From positions 682,001 through 746,000 of the forward strand of contig NZ_CANMQT010000002.1 of NCBI RefSeq assembly GCF_947500065.1: a stretch of 64,000 nt of DNA, in the 5' to 3' direction. The position numbers and the translations under genes were made by a program. Positions 46,810 through 55,782 of this stretch are shown piece after piece. Every line of letters starts with the position of its first letter. Position 1 is the stretch's first letter. The stretch is from an uncultured Aquimarina sp. GTDB lineage: Bacteria > Bacteroidota > Bacteroidia > Flavobacteriales > Flavobacteriaceae. Below the pieces are notes generated by a model that was given only the letters and a program-made list of their open reading frames with translations, was not told the DNA's origin and searched no databases.

Positions 46810-47031
46810 CTAACTTTCATAACAATCCCAATCTCCTTGTCCAGTAGGTTCGCATTTTCCGCTACCAGAATAATAGCCCCAGCCACCATCAGTCCCTCCA
46901 CAATTTTCATAACATTCTTCCAGAGTATCAAATTGCCCTCCATTAATTGCTTTTCTTTCCTCTGCCGTCAATTCTCTGCTTCCTTGTTTTTTGGACGATA
47001 ACGACTCCTTTAAAGATTTTAAGTTTTTCAT
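46810..47031 (-). CDS. Double-glycine-leader peptide precursor, Cys-rich acidic core
   Basis: 73 residues. Leader 1-32: MKNLKSLKESLSSKKQGS then LTAEERKAINGG, close to the bacteriocin/RiPP consensus LSxxELxxIxGG that C39 peptidase-containing ABC exporters cut after GG. The predicted 41-residue core starts QFDTLEECYENCGG; it has four Cys (core positions 8, 12, 28 and 38), many Gly and Tyr/Trp, and a strong acidic bias with a single Lys. Two disulphides or modified Cys are possible. No maturase, C39 exporter or immunity gene is seen in the window; the nearest same-strand gene is the nucleotidyltransferase 81 bases downstream. Confidence 0.8.
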   Translation of the reverse strand: MKNLKSLKESLSSKKQGSRELTAEERKAINGGQFDTLEECYENCGGTDGGWGYYSGSGKCEPTGQGDWDCYES

Positions 47032-47277
47032 ATTAATAGGTTTTTTTAAGAGTTAACAATGATATTTAAAACTATTTTCTCCCTTAAAATTACTGTAAAA
47101 TCAACCATTTATAAGATTAACAACTGTTATATTGTTCGTAAAAAAGTGTTATACTTTGTTAAGTTTATCTTCAAGGGAGTTTTAATAAGAAAATTTAGTT
47201 CCTTAAAGGCTAAGGTCATTTTTCTTATTTAATACAAATATTACAATTACAATGTAGTCTCTTATTTTAAACTACTA

Positions 47278-47285
47278 TACCTTTG
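47278..47285 (+). promoter_or_regulatory. -7 box for the HAD phosphatase gene
   Basis: TACCTTTG is an exact TAnnTTTG match 18 bases before the ATG at 47304. The -33 region is weak. Confidence 0.4.
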
Positions 47286-47303
47286 CCTCTTAAATTTTAA
47301 GCT

Positions 47304-48122
47304 ATGGATTTGTCTCAAATAAAACTGGTTGCAACAGATATGGATGGTACACTTCTCAATTCAAGAGGAGAAGTTAGTCAATCTTTCTATTACCTATTCG
47401 ATGAACTAAGAGATTTGGGAGTCACTTTTGTTGCGGCAAGTGGGAGACAATATTATAGTATAATACATAAACTAGATACCATCAAAAATGATATGATTGT
47501 TATTGCGGAGAATGGTGCCTTAACAATGCATAAAGATCAAGAATTACAAACCACAGAAATTGATCGTCAAACATATTTAGATTTACTAGACGTTACCAAA
47601 GATCTAAAAGGGTCGCAAGTAATATTATGTGGCCGTAAAAAAGCGTATATCGAAAATTATGGGCAGGACTTTGTAAATATGCTTAATGAGTTTTACGGTA
47701 GGTATGAAATCGTAGAGGATTTATCCCAAGTAGTGGATGATCAATATCTAAAAATTGCTATCTGCAACGAAAAAGGGGCAGAAAAATATCTATATCCATC
47801 TCTTAAACACTTAGAAAGCAAACTAAAAGTAAAAGTTTCTGGCAAAGTCTGGCTTGACTTATCTCACAACGACGCCAATAAAGGTCATGCACTCAAAAAC
47901 CTTCAAAAAAGTCTTAATATCTCACCTCAAGAGACTATGGTATTCGGAGACTATAATAATGATCTGGAAATGATGTCTCAGGCTACCTATAGTTTTGCGA
48001 TGCAAAATGCGCACCCTAATGTAAAAGCCGTTGCAAATTACACTACTAAAAGTAATGATGAGAATGGCGTAGAATATATGCTAACCAAGATGATCGAAGC
48101 AAAAAAGACAAAACTTATTTGA
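47304..48122 (+). CDS. HAD-superfamily Cof-type sugar-phosphatase
   Basis: 272 residues of the Cof/YbdK-like class IIB HAD family. Motif I is VATDMDGTLLNSRG (nucleophile Asp about 12), motif II FVAASGRQYYS, motif III Lys in a HALKNLQKSLN block, motif IV FGDYNNDLEMM (about 213). The cap between II and III is the usual alpha-beta C2 type. It dephosphorylates sugar phosphates or flavin nucleotides; substrate cannot be told. Alone on the plus strand and divergent from the peptide gene (272-base gap). Confidence 0.93.
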   Translation: MDLSQIKLVATDMDGTLLNSRGEVSQSFYYLFDELRDLGVTFVAASGRQYYSIIHKLDTIKNDMIVIAENGALTMHKDQELQTTEIDRQTYLDLLDVTKDLKGSQVILCGRKKAYIENYGQDFVNMLNEFYGRYEIVEDLSQVVDDQYLKIAICNEKGAEKYLYPSLKHLESKLKVKVSGKVWLDLSHNDANKGHALKNLQKSLNISPQETMVFGDYNNDLEMMSQATYSFAMQNAHPNVKAVANYTTKSNDENGVEYMLTKMIEAKKTKLI

Positions 48123-48438
48123 TACTAATTTTTACTACAACATTAACTATTCTTAGATTGACATTTTAATTATGAAATGCAAGCTAATACAATAGAAATG
48201 ATAAAAAAGTAAACGTATATCGGTTGCTTTGTAAAAAAATTCTGCATAGCGAGTTGCGTTATAGTTATTTGTTAAGTTTTGACATAGAAGTTAATCTAGG
48301 GATCTATATCAAGTACAAATATATATAAAATAACGAAAAAACAACACTTAATCTGCTAAAAGTGCATTTTAATCATCATAAGTGTAGTTGAATATAATCT
48401 TTTTCCTACTTTTTTAAACACCTCTTTTTTCAATTAAA
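48123..48438. other. Intergenic stretch without recognisable gene
   Basis: 316 AT-rich bases between two convergent stops. I see no open frame of useful length, no tRNA-like or strong hairpin and no repeat found elsewhere in the window. The HAD gene has no clear terminator here. Confidence 0.5.
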
Positions 48439-49797
48439 TCACAATTGACTATACAAATTGATTCTTGTTCCATCAATTTGATTTACATCAATACTAAATA
48501 ATCTTGAAGATGGTATTTTAGAAATCCGACTCTCTTCATATCCTCCTAAGATCAAAAGCTTTTCCTTATGATGATACATCTTGGCACCTTGCAAATATAA
48601 ATTAATAAGGTATTCATTAAAGATGTTAGTAGTAGTATCCAGAGTATAAATTTTTCCATTTTCAAAAAAGTAAATCACGTGGTCGCTACTTGTTATAGCT
48701 GGATTCTTAATATTCTTTGATAAAATTCCTATATTTTTCCACTTACCGGTAGTCAAATTGAACGTATGTAACTTTGACGGCATATTATGATTATTAGAAA
48801 TTTCAATCGTATATATTTTATCATCTATAAGCACCCCTTGTATTTCGTTTAAAAAAGGAATATTACCTAATTCATACCAGAGACCGGTTTTCAGATTATA
48901 ACTATGAATTTTATCGGAATAACTCTTTTTACCATTTTTATTTATTTTTACAGAACCACCCATAACGATAAGATGGTTATTATACAAAAAAGAAGCAAAA
49001 TCAACTGCCTCATGTGGGTTGGTATGATCGACAGAAATTTTATTATTTTTAAGATCAAAAACTTCAATTTTAGAATCAAGATATTCGTATTTCCTACCAA
49101 CAGATAATTGCTTCCCTCCTAAAACATATATTTTATCGTTATAAAAGTGGATATTATGATACGCCCTTTTTCTAAATTCCATACGAGATTCGTTCCAGAC
49201 ATCCGAATCAATATCATAAACCATAAGATCTCCTTTATAACCTTGCCAATTTCTACTTCGGAAAAAGGATTTTCTTATAAACTCAGAAAAAGGTGTAGTT
49301 GGATGTGTTAAACTGGGATCAAGATCGATAGCCTGAATTTGAGAATTTACATTTGAAGAAAAATCTCCTCCCAACACATAGATTTTGTTATCCTGCAACA
49401 CCGAACCAAATGCATAAAGTGTTTCTTTCATATTTGAAAGAATCTCAAACTTTAAAACGGGTTTCAATTTTCGGTCAGCGTAAATTTCAACTTTGCCAAG
49501 CTCTTCAGGATCCGGAGTAAGATATATGGTTAGTCGCTTTTTTTTAATATCCGAATATGGTACTTCTTTTGTTTTATACCCCAAATAAGAAAAGTAAAGA
49601 GTATCATTATTTATGTCATTCAATGGTAAAACAAACTTACCTTTAAGATTAGTGACAGTTCCTCTTTTCTGATTTTTCACATAAACGTTCACACCGCCTA
49701 AGGGGGTTCCATTCTGAGTATCTAAAACAACCCCTTTAATATTCTGTGAAATTGACAAAAAAGGAATTAATAAAAGTATAACGATGAATTTTCTCAT
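48439..49797 (-). CDS. Exported Kelch-repeat protein with carboxypeptidase-like N-terminal domain
   Basis: 452 residues. Signal peptide 1-17 (ends SISQ). Residues about 19-105 are a carboxypeptidase regulatory-like domain: GVVLDTQNGTPLGGVNVYVK, GTVTNLKGKFVLPL, FSYLGYKTKEVPY. From about 125 to 445 a Kelch propeller follows with units such as NKIYVLGGDFSS, DKIYVLGGKQLS, NHLIVMGGSVK and EKLLILGGYEESR. The combination suggests a surface or periplasmic protein-binding platform; such regulatory-like domains are normally seen on TonB receptors, so this is a soluble relative. No clear partner is adjacent. Confidence 0.85.
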   Translation of the reverse strand: MRKFIVILLLIPFLSISQNIKGVVLDTQNGTPLGGVNVYVKNQKRGTVTNLKGKFVLPLNDINNDTLYFSYLGYKTKEVPYSDIKKKRLTIYLTPDPEELGKVEIYADRKLKPVLKFEILSNMKETLYAFGSVLQDNKIYVLGGDFSSNVNSQIQAIDLDPSLTHPTTPFSEFIRKSFFRSRNWQGYKGDLMVYDIDSDVWNESRMEFRKRAYHNIHFYNDKIYVLGGKQLSVGRKYEYLDSKIEVFDLKNNKISVDHTNPHEAVDFASFLYNNHLIVMGGSVKINKNGKKSYSDKIHSYNLKTGLWYELGNIPFLNEIQGVLIDDKIYTIEISNNHNMPSKLHTFNLTTGKWKNIGILSKNIKNPAITSSDHVIYFFENGKIYTLDTTTNIFNEYLINLYLQGAKMYHHKEKLLILGGYEESRISKIPSSRLFSIDVNQIDGTRINLYSQL

Positions 49798-49897
49798 GAT
49801 TAGATAATTTAACAGGTGGATAATTATCTAAATATAAGAAACTAACTAACAGTTAACCAAAAACTTAACTGCCTATTAACGATTGTAGAAGCTAACA

Positions 49898-51694
49898 CTA
49901 GTCATTCAATTTCAGTACTGCCATAAATGCTTCCTGAGGGATTTCTACATTACCTACTTGACGCATACGTTTTTTACCTTTTTTCTGCTTTTCTAATAAC
50001 TTACGCTTACGTGAGATATCACCACCATAACATTTCGCTGTAACATCTTTACGCAATGCTTTTACTGTTTCACGAGCAATAAACTTTGCACCAATCGCAG
50101 CTTGGATTGGAATATCAAATTGTTGTCTTGGGATCAGTTCTTTTAATTTTTCGCAGATCTTTTTACCAATACCGTAAGCGTTGTCCTTATGCAGTAAAGC
50201 AGATAATGCATCTACTATATTTCCATTAAGCAACATATCCACTTTTACTAGTTTTGAAGGACGCAATCCAATAGGCGTATAATCAAAAGAAGCATATCCT
50301 TTAGAAACTGTTTTAAGTCGATCATAAAAATCAAATACGATCTCCGCTAGTGGCATATCAAAGGTCAACTCCACCCTCTCAGTAGTTAGATAGGTCTGAT
50401 TTGTAATCTCACCTCGTTTTTCAATACATAGAGACATTACTGAACCTACAAAATCTGACTTGGTAATAATAGTTGCTTTTATATAAGGTTCTTCTACACG
50501 ATTCATAGAAGAAGGGTCTGGTAAATCAGTCGGATTATTTACAATGATAATATCATCAGGGTTCTTATTGGTAAAAGCATGATATGATACGTTTGGAACT
50601 GTTGTAATAACCGTCATATTAAACTCGCGTTCCAATCGTTCCTGGATGATTTCCATATGTAACATTCCTAAGAATCCACAACGGAAACCAAATCCTAATG
50701 CTGCAGAACTCTCTGGTACAAAAACCAAAGAAGCATCATTAAGCTGTAGTTTTTCCATAGAAGCTCTAAGCTCCTCATAATCTTCAGTATCTACCGGATA
50801 AATACCCGCAAATACCATAGGTTTTACATCCTCAAAACCTGCTATAGCATTCTGAGTAGGCGTTTTAGCATCTGTAATAGTATCACCTACTTTTACCTCA
50901 CGTGCATCCTTAATACCTGTAATTAGATATCCTACATCTCCTGTTTTAATAGTCTTTCTCGGAACTTGATTTAGTTTCAATGTTCCTACCTCATCCGCAG
51001 AATAATCTTTTCCGGTAGCAACAAATTTAATCTGCTGACCTTTTTTAATTTCACCGTTAACCACCTTAAAATAGGTTTCAACACCTCTAAAAGAATTATA
51101 AACCGAATCAAAAATCAATGCCTGTAGTGGTTCATCAGGATTACCTTTTGGAGCGGGAACTCTTTCTATAATCGCCGTAAGAATTTCTTCAATACCAATC
51201 CCTGTTTTTGCACTCGCAGGAATTACTTCCTCTGCCTCGCACCCAAGTAAATCCACGATATCATCAGTTACTTCTTCAGGATTAGCACTTGGCAAATCTA
51301 CTTTATTCAATACAGGAATAATCTCTAAATCATTTTCTAATGCTAAATACAAATTAGAAATTGTCTGAGCCTGGATACTTTGTGCAGCATCTACAATCAA
51401 CAAAGCACCTTCACAAGCAGCTATAGAACGAGAAACTTCATAAGAGAAATCTACGTGTCCAGGAGTGTCGATAAGATTCAGAATATATTCCTCTCCTTTA
51501 TACGTGTACTCCATCTGGATCGCGTGACTCTTGATCGTAATACCACGTTCACGCTCTAGATCCATACTATCCAATAATTGCGCTTGAGCCTCACGAGCTG
51601 TAACCGATCCTGTAAAATCCAACAATCGATCTGCTAACGTACTTTTACCGTGATCAATATGCGCAATAATGCAAAAGTTTCTTATGTTTTTCAT
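49898..51694 (-). CDS. lepA: Elongation factor 4 (LepA), ribosome back-translocating GTPase
   Basis: 598 residues, standard. G1 [17 protein letters not shown]2 [11 protein letters not shown]3 [13 protein letters not shown]4 NKVDLPSA are all present in the first 135 residues; the LepA-specific C-terminal domain ends near [20 protein letters not shown]. It binds ribosomes and helps translation under stress or in initiation. A hairpin-rich element lies 24 bases upstream of the ATG. Confidence 0.98.
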   Translation of the reverse strand: MKNIRNFCIIAHIDHGKSTLADRLLDFTGSVTAREAQAQLLDSMDLERERGITIKSHAIQMEYTYKGEEYILNLIDTPGHVDFSYEVSRSIAACEGALLIVDAAQSIQAQTISNLYLALENDLEIIPVLNKVDLPSANPEEVTDDIVDLLGCEAEEVIPASAKTGIGIEEILTAIIERVPAPKGNPDEPLQALIFDSVYNSFRGVETYFKVVNGEIKKGQQIKFVATGKDYSADEVGTLKLNQVPRKTIKTGDVGYLITGIKDAREVKVGDTITDAKTPTQNAIAGFEDVKPMVFAGIYPVDTEDYEELRASMEKLQLNDASLVFVPESSAALGFGFRCGFLGMLHMEIIQERLEREFNMTVITTVPNVSYHAFTNKNPDDIIIVNNPTDLPDPSSMNRVEEPYIKATIITKSDFVGSVMSLCIEKRGEITNQTYLTTERVELTFDMPLAEIVFDFYDRLKTVSKGYASFDYTPIGLRPSKLVKVDMLLNGNIVDALSALLHKDNAYGIGKKICEKLKELIPRQQFDIPIQAAIGAKFIARETVKALRKDVTAKCYGGDISRKRKLLEKQKKGKKRMRQVGNVEIPQEAFMAVLKLND

Positions 51695-51717
51695 GCTATC
51701 TCTTCAATTATTCTTTA

Positions 51718-51808
51718 GGGCGTGACCCACAAGGGTCGGGCTTTCCGTTTCAATTCCTCGCACTTCCTTTGTCAGGCTGCGGGATTTCCTCTACAATCCC
51801 TCACGCAG
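51718..51808. repeat. Hairpin-rich extragenic element upstream of lepA
   Basis: About 90 bases, clearly richer in G+C than the surroundings. Its ends are inverted: GCGTGA (51720-51725) pairs with TCACGC (51801-51806). Inside are GACCC/GGGTC (51724-51737), CTCGCA/TGCGGG with one wobble (51757-51762 with 51778-51783) and GGGATT/AATCCC (51781-51800), some of which compete with each other. I recall comparable elements (GGGCTTTCC ... ATCCCT) between genes in other flavobacteria, but cannot confirm it here. On the minus strand it would lie in the lepA leader if the promoter is upstream. Confidence 0.6.
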
Positions 51809-51969
51809 TTTCCACTACTGTAATGACTTGCAAATATAATCGATTTTAAAAGGTTTATATCATCTATCCAAGCATTTTTAGACCAGTTAGGTTTTAGAAC
51901 GTGAAGATTCCTTATAATTCGTACTTTTGCCTCATCTTTAAATAACAAATAACCAAACAAACAGAGATT

Positions 51970-52962
51970 GTGGCAAAGATTGGAGACATAAATGTAGGAG
52001 AATTTCCATTGTTATTAGCACCTATGGAAGATGTGAGTGATCCACCTTTTCGTGCCCTGTGTAAAGAACAAGGTGCCGATGTTGTATATACAGAATTTAT
52101 CTCCAGTGAAGGACTTATTCGGGATGCGGCAAAAAGTGTTATGAAGTTAGATATTTATGAAAAAGAACGGCCTGTAGGGATCCAAATTTTTGGTGCTAAC
52201 CTAGATTCTATGCTAAAATCTGTAGAAATTGTAGAAGCATCTGGCCCTGATATTATCGATATAAATTTTGGTTGTCCGGTAAAAAAAGTAGTCAGTAAAG
52301 GTGCAGGAGCAGGTATTCTAAAAGATATCGATCTTATGGTTTCTTTGACCAAGGCCATGGTAGAACACACTAAATTGCCTGTAACTGTGAAAACCAGATT
52401 GGGTTGGGATGATAATTCTATAAAAATTGTGGAAGTTGCCGAACGATTACAGGATGTTGGTGCCAAAGCGATAGCTATTCATGGTCGTACACGAGCACAA
52501 ATGTATAAAGGTAATGCCGATTGGAAACCTATCGCAGCTGTAAAAAATAATCAGAGAATGCATATTCCTGTTTTTGGCAATGGTGATGTAGACAGCCCTG
52601 AGCGTGCTATGGAAATGCGTGACGAATATGGTCTAGATGGTGCTATGATCGGACGTGCGAGTATTGGATATCCTTGGTTTTTTAAAGAAGTAAAACACTT
52701 TTTTGAAACGGGAGAACACCTACCACCTCCAACCATAGAAGAACGCGTTATTGCTGCACGTAGACACTTAGAAATGGCTATTGACTGGAAAGGAGAAAAA
52801 CTTGGTGTTTTCGAAACACGTAGACATTACACCAATTACTTCAAAGGAATTCCTCACTTTAAAGAGTATCGCATGAAAATGGTAACAAGCGATCATTCTA
52901 TAGATGTCTTTAGTACTTTTAATGAGATTCAGGAAAAGTTCAGTGGATTTGAATTTGTATAA
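51970..52962 (+). CDS. dusB: tRNA-dihydrouridine synthase
   Basis: 330 residues from a GTG at 51970 (MAKIGDINVGEFPLLLAPM). This FMN enzyme reduces uridines in the tRNA D-loop. Marks: LLLAPMEDVSDPPFRALCKE (start of TIM barrel), catalytic Cys in INFGCPVKKVVSKGAG (about 100), KTRLGWDD, AIHGRTRAQMYKG and FGNGDVDSPERAMEM, MIGRASIGYPW. Length and motifs suit DusB. The stop is 12 bases from the stop of the convergent permease gene. Confidence 0.95.
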   Translation: MAKIGDINVGEFPLLLAPMEDVSDPPFRALCKEQGADVVYTEFISSEGLIRDAAKSVMKLDIYEKERPVGIQIFGANLDSMLKSVEIVEASGPDIIDINFGCPVKKVVSKGAGAGILKDIDLMVSLTKAMVEHTKLPVTVKTRLGWDDNSIKIVEVAERLQDVGAKAIAIHGRTRAQMYKGNADWKPIAAVKNNQRMHIPVFGNGDVDSPERAMEMRDEYGLDGAMIGRASIGYPWFFKEVKHFFETGEHLPPPTIEERVIAARRHLEMAIDWKGEKLGVFETRRHYTNYFKGIPHFKEYRMKMVTSDHSIDVFSTFNEIQEKFSGFEFV

Positions 52963-52974
52963 ATGCTACCCTGA

Positions 52975-54180
52975 TTAATAGTTCACTAACTTCTGATTAA
53001 TTCTACTGGACGCTAGCAAGGAAGCTACAATACCAATAACAGTAATTGTAAAAAACACTATCACAAAACTAGTTACGGTAATCTTAGTAGGATAAGGTAA
53101 AGAAGGGGTGATCATTAATAATCCAAACTGCTGTTGACATACAATCAGTATAAAACCTAAAAGAAGACCTAATAATGCTCCTAAAATGGTCATCAATGAT
53201 CCCTGAAACAAAAATATTTTTCTAATTTTTGGTAAAGTCGCACCTAGATTATTTAGTGTTTTGATATTATTCTTTTTATCAATTATCATCATAATAATTG
53301 CTCCGGCTACATTAAACAATGCAATGATTGCTATCAATGTTATCACCAAGTAGGACGCTAAATTCTCGGTATTTAGCATTTTATATAAGGTGTCATTAAG
53401 CTGTATTCTATTTTTAATAATTACCTGATTCTCAAAAAGGGCTAGTATATCTTTCTCAACAGCTTTTTCATCTACACCTGGAGATAATTTAAGTTCTACA
53501 TGAGTTATTTCATCCTTAGGTAATTTTAATAAATCCCTTGCTAATCCTATAGTCGAAAAGACATATTTTTTATCTAGATCTTCATTTACCGTATATATAC
53601 CGGTATTAACCGCTGTTTTTTTCCTAAAAGCCTTGGAGGGATCTCTAGGAATTCCTTTTCCAGGTTTTGGAACATATATATTTAAGAAATTAGTGTAAAT
53701 CTGTTCTACACCCATACCCAATTCTCTACTAATTCCATAACCAGCAACTACTTGAGCATCATTACCCGTCAACCATTCTCCTGCAAATACGATACTATCA
53801 GTTTGGATGACTTTTTTATAATTAGCATCTACACCTTTTATAAAACCTGTTTTTTGTTTGTCTTTAAATTCCAGAAATACACGTTCTTCTATAATTTCGG
53901 AAAAATTAACAACTCCTTCTATAGAAGATAATTTCTCTTTTTGAGCATCGGTAAAAACAAATGTTTTTCCACTTGAAGGAAAAATCTTTAGATCGGGATC
54001 AAAATAAGAAGAAAACTGAAGACTAAAGTCTTTTAACCCTGCAAAACCACATAACACTAAAAATAATGCCATCGCACCTATAACTACGCCAGCAGCTGCA
54101 ATACCAGTAATAATGTTTATTGCATTACTGCTACCAGGAGAAAATAAATAACGCTTAGCGATGTAGTATGAAAATTTCAA
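52975..54180 (-). CDS. FtsX/LolC-E type ABC transporter permease
   Basis: 401 residues. Layout: N-terminal membrane helix (about 22-48, GIAAAGVVIGAMALFLVLCG), a periplasmic MacB-like core domain (about 50-265), then three helices near 280-305, 325-355 and 370-393 that form the FtsX domain. This is the LolC/LolE layout for release of lipoproteins from the inner membrane; in Bacteroidota such permeases are common and LolA/B are variable. No ATPase gene is adjacent. It follows rbfA on the same strand after 99 bases. Confidence 0.9.
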   Translation of the reverse strand: MKFSYYIAKRYLFSPGSSNAINIITGIAAAGVVIGAMALFLVLCGFAGLKDFSLQFSSYFDPDLKIFPSSGKTFVFTDAQKEKLSSIEGVVNFSEIIEERVFLEFKDKQKTGFIKGVDANYKKVIQTDSIVFAGEWLTGNDAQVVAGYGISRELGMGVEQIYTNFLNIYVPKPGKGIPRDPSKAFRKKTAVNTGIYTVNEDLDKKYVFSTIGLARDLLKLPKDEITHVELKLSPGVDEKAVEKDILALFENQVIIKNRIQLNDTLYKMLNTENLASYLVITLIAIIALFNVAGAIIMMIIDKKNNIKTLNNLGATLPKIRKIFLFQGSLMTILGALLGLLLGFILIVCQQQFGLLMITPSLPYPTKITVTSFVIVFFTITVIGIVASLLASSRINQKLVNY

Positions 54181-54279
54181 ATCGTTAAAATACCGAGTCT
54201 AAATAAATTTAATTTTTGAATAAAGATAATAGAATAAAGGTTTATGATCTCCTTATTATTTTTCAAACACTATAAAATC

Positions 54280-54672
54280 TTACTTCTTCTTGCGCTTTGG
54301 CAATAAATCAGGGTTTTCTAATGGGTTTTCTTTTCCTTTTATTGCCTTATCTATATTATCTATATACTCAAGAGAATCATCTATATAATAAGATAATTCA
54401 GGCATACGACGAAGTTGATTTCTAGTACGCTGCGCTACCTGATGTTTGATTTGCGACTTTACTGCATTTACCTCATTCAATACTTTTTCTCCTTCATTAT
54501 GAGGAAAAACACTCATATATACTTTTGCTATTGACAAATCTGTAGTTACACTTACCTTGGTAACAGAAACCAAAATCCCCTGTACTCCCGCTTCACGCAA
54601 TGCATGTTGTATTACATCCGCGACATCACGCTGCAATACTCCACCTATTTTTTTCTGTCTGTTTGTTTCCAT
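54280..54672 (-). CDS. rbfA: Ribosome-binding factor A
   Basis: 130 residues, normal for RbfA, which binds the 30S head/neck and aids 16S rRNA maturation. KH-like fold: KKIGGVLQRDVADVIQHAL at the start, GILVSVTKVSVTTDLSIAKV (about 33-52), RRMPELSYYIDDSLEY near residue 88. The basic tail LPKRKKK is usual. The order rbfA then permease is common in Flavobacteriia. Confidence 0.95.
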   Translation of the reverse strand: METNRQKKIGGVLQRDVADVIQHALREAGVQGILVSVTKVSVTTDLSIAKVYMSVFPHNEGEKVLNEVNAVKSQIKHQVAQRTRNQLRRMPELSYYIDDSLEYIDNIDKAIKGKENPLENPDLLPKRKKK

Positions 54673-54742
54673 GACTGCAAAAATAGGTAATTATGCGAGT
54701 TATACCATTTATCCTTAGCATTTACTAGGATAAAACATGCTT

Positions 54743-54760
54743 TTTTCGCTTTAGCGAAGA
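54743..54760. repeat. Small palindrome upstream of mce
   Basis: TTCGCT, a two-base loop, AGCGAA (54745-54758), extended by weak pairs. It lies in the 300-base gap between divergent rbfA and mce where I see no other structure or gene. The loop is too tight for a standard hairpin, so a duplex or cruciform role or chance is likely. Confidence 0.35.
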
Positions 54761-54972
54761 AGAAATAGTAATTTTCTTTTCCATTAAATTCAAATAACAA
54801 ATGATATCATTATTTTCTTTTGTTATAAAAACCTTTACTTATCGCTATTTTGTACTTTTACTTCTCAGTTATAACAACATCTCATGAAATGAGCCATAGA
54901 AATTAGGTTTATACCTTCCAGAATGATTCATGGCAAATTACATCTGACAATAAAAAAGAATAAAACAAACAG

Positions 54973-55383
54973 ATGAATCATATTAATAAAATAGAACACA
55001 TAGGTATTGCCGTAAAAGATATTGATCAAGCCAATACATTATATGAACAACTACTAGGTATTCCTCCATACAAACAAGAAGTTGTAGAAAGTGAGTCAGT
55101 AATCACTTCATTTTTCAGGATAGGCGAGAATAAAATAGAACTGGTGGCCAGTACCAAAGAAGATGGTCCTATAGGAAAATTTATTTCAAAAAAAGGAGAA
55201 GGCATACATCATATTGCTTTTGATGTAGATGATATCGAAAAAGAATTAGAAAGATTAGAAAAAGAAGGTTTTCAATTGATCAACAAAACCCCTAAAAAAG
55301 GAGCTGATAATAAGCTGGTTGCATTTGTACATCCCAAAACTACGAATGGTGTTTTAGTAGAGCTTTGTCAGGAGATAAATTAA
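54973..55383 (+). CDS. mce: Methylmalonyl-CoA epimerase
   Basis: 136 residues, standard. It inverts (2R)/(2S)-methylmalonyl-CoA so that the B12-dependent mutase can link propionyl-CoA and succinyl-CoA. VOC fold with metal ligands His in IEHIGIAVKDIDQAN (about 8), Glu in VELCQEIN and His in GEGIHHIAFDVDDIEKE (about 80), plus catalytic Glu in ENKIELVAS. The mutase genes are not in the window. A tRNA/GIY-YIG cluster follows 57 bases later. Confidence 0.95.
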   Translation: MNHINKIEHIGIAVKDIDQANTLYEQLLGIPPYKQEVVESESVITSFFRIGENKIELVASTKEDGPIGKFISKKGEGIHHIAFDVDDIEKELERLEKEGFQLINKTPKKGADNKLVAFVHPKTTNGVLVELCQEIN

Positions 55384-55439
55384 ATCATAAAAATGTTTGG
55401 CGTGTTTGAAGCAATTACTTAAATTTGCCCTCCGTTTTA

Positions 55440-55513
55440 GGTCCCATAGCTCAGCTGGTTACCAGCCTACCTGGCGGTAATGGCAGGCAGGGAGCATCTG
55501 ACTCATAATCAGG
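55440..55513 (+). pseudogene. Broken 5' copy of the tRNA(CAT) gene with D-loop insert
   Basis: Bases 55440-55460 equal the first 21 bases of the intact tRNA at 55782. A 31-base insert follows, then bases 55492-55513 match the D-stem end, the anticodon stem and loop with CAT, and the 3' half of the anticodon stem, with one C-to-T change. After 55513 identity stops: the variable loop, T arm and acceptor 3' strand are missing. It cannot fold into a tRNA. Confidence 0.88.
55461..55491 (+). repeat. Imperfect palindromic insert in the tRNA D-loop
   Basis: Within the insert CCTACCTG (55466-55473) pairs with CAGGCAGG (55484-55491) with one mismatch, loop of 10 bases. It is much richer in G+C than the neighbours. 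It interrupts the D-loop of the partial tRNA copy and is absent from the intact copy. Confidence 0.7.
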
Positions 55514-55545
55514 AATTGGATTTAGAGTAATAAAAACATATTTTT

Positions 55546-55782
55546 ATGTATGTTTACGTTCTTAAAAGTTTAAAGGATAATCGTTTTTATGTAGGAATGT
55601 CTGAAGATATTGATAGGCGTTTATTAGAACATAATTCTAGAAAAACAAAAAGCACAAAAGGGTATCAACCTTGGATAATAATCCATAAAGAAACATACCC
55701 CGATAGGATCACTGCTCGTAAAAGAGAAAAATATCTAAAAAGTGGATATGGAAAACAGTGGTTAAAAAATAAATATAATTAG
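55546..55782 (+). CDS. GIY-YIG nuclease domain protein (URI type)
   Basis: 78 residues, a single GIY-YIG domain. Marks: MYVYVLKSLKDNRFYVGMSE (Tyr-Val-Tyr ... Tyr-Val-Gly, the GIY-YIG strands), IDRRLLEHN (catalytic Arg about 25), and the catalytic Glu in ARKREKYLKSGYGKQWL near residue 61. Stand-alone URI-type nucleases occur in many Bacteroidota with no set function; some are mobile. The start is 32 bases after the broken tRNA copy, and its TAG stop ends on the first G of the intact tRNA. This tight placement suggests the nuclease and the tRNA fragment moved together. Confidence 0.9.
   Translation: MYVYVLKSLKDNRFYVGMSEDIDRRLLEHNSRKTKSTKGYQPWIIIHKETYPDRITARKREKYLKSGYGKQWLKNKYN

Noticed and set aside
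47032..47303. Additional peptide precursor genes next to the double-glycine peptide
   Set aside because: I found no second GG-type leader or a start codon with a useful frame on either strand in this gap.
55440..55513. A second working tRNA(CAT)
   Set aside because: The T arm and acceptor 3' strand are missing and the D-loop carries a 31-base insert.
55546..55782. GIY-YIG frame as a truncated uvrC paralogue
   Set aside because: It has a complete small GIY-YIG domain of the stand-alone URI type, while UvrC has quite different sequence and a full gene elsewhere (29910-31709).
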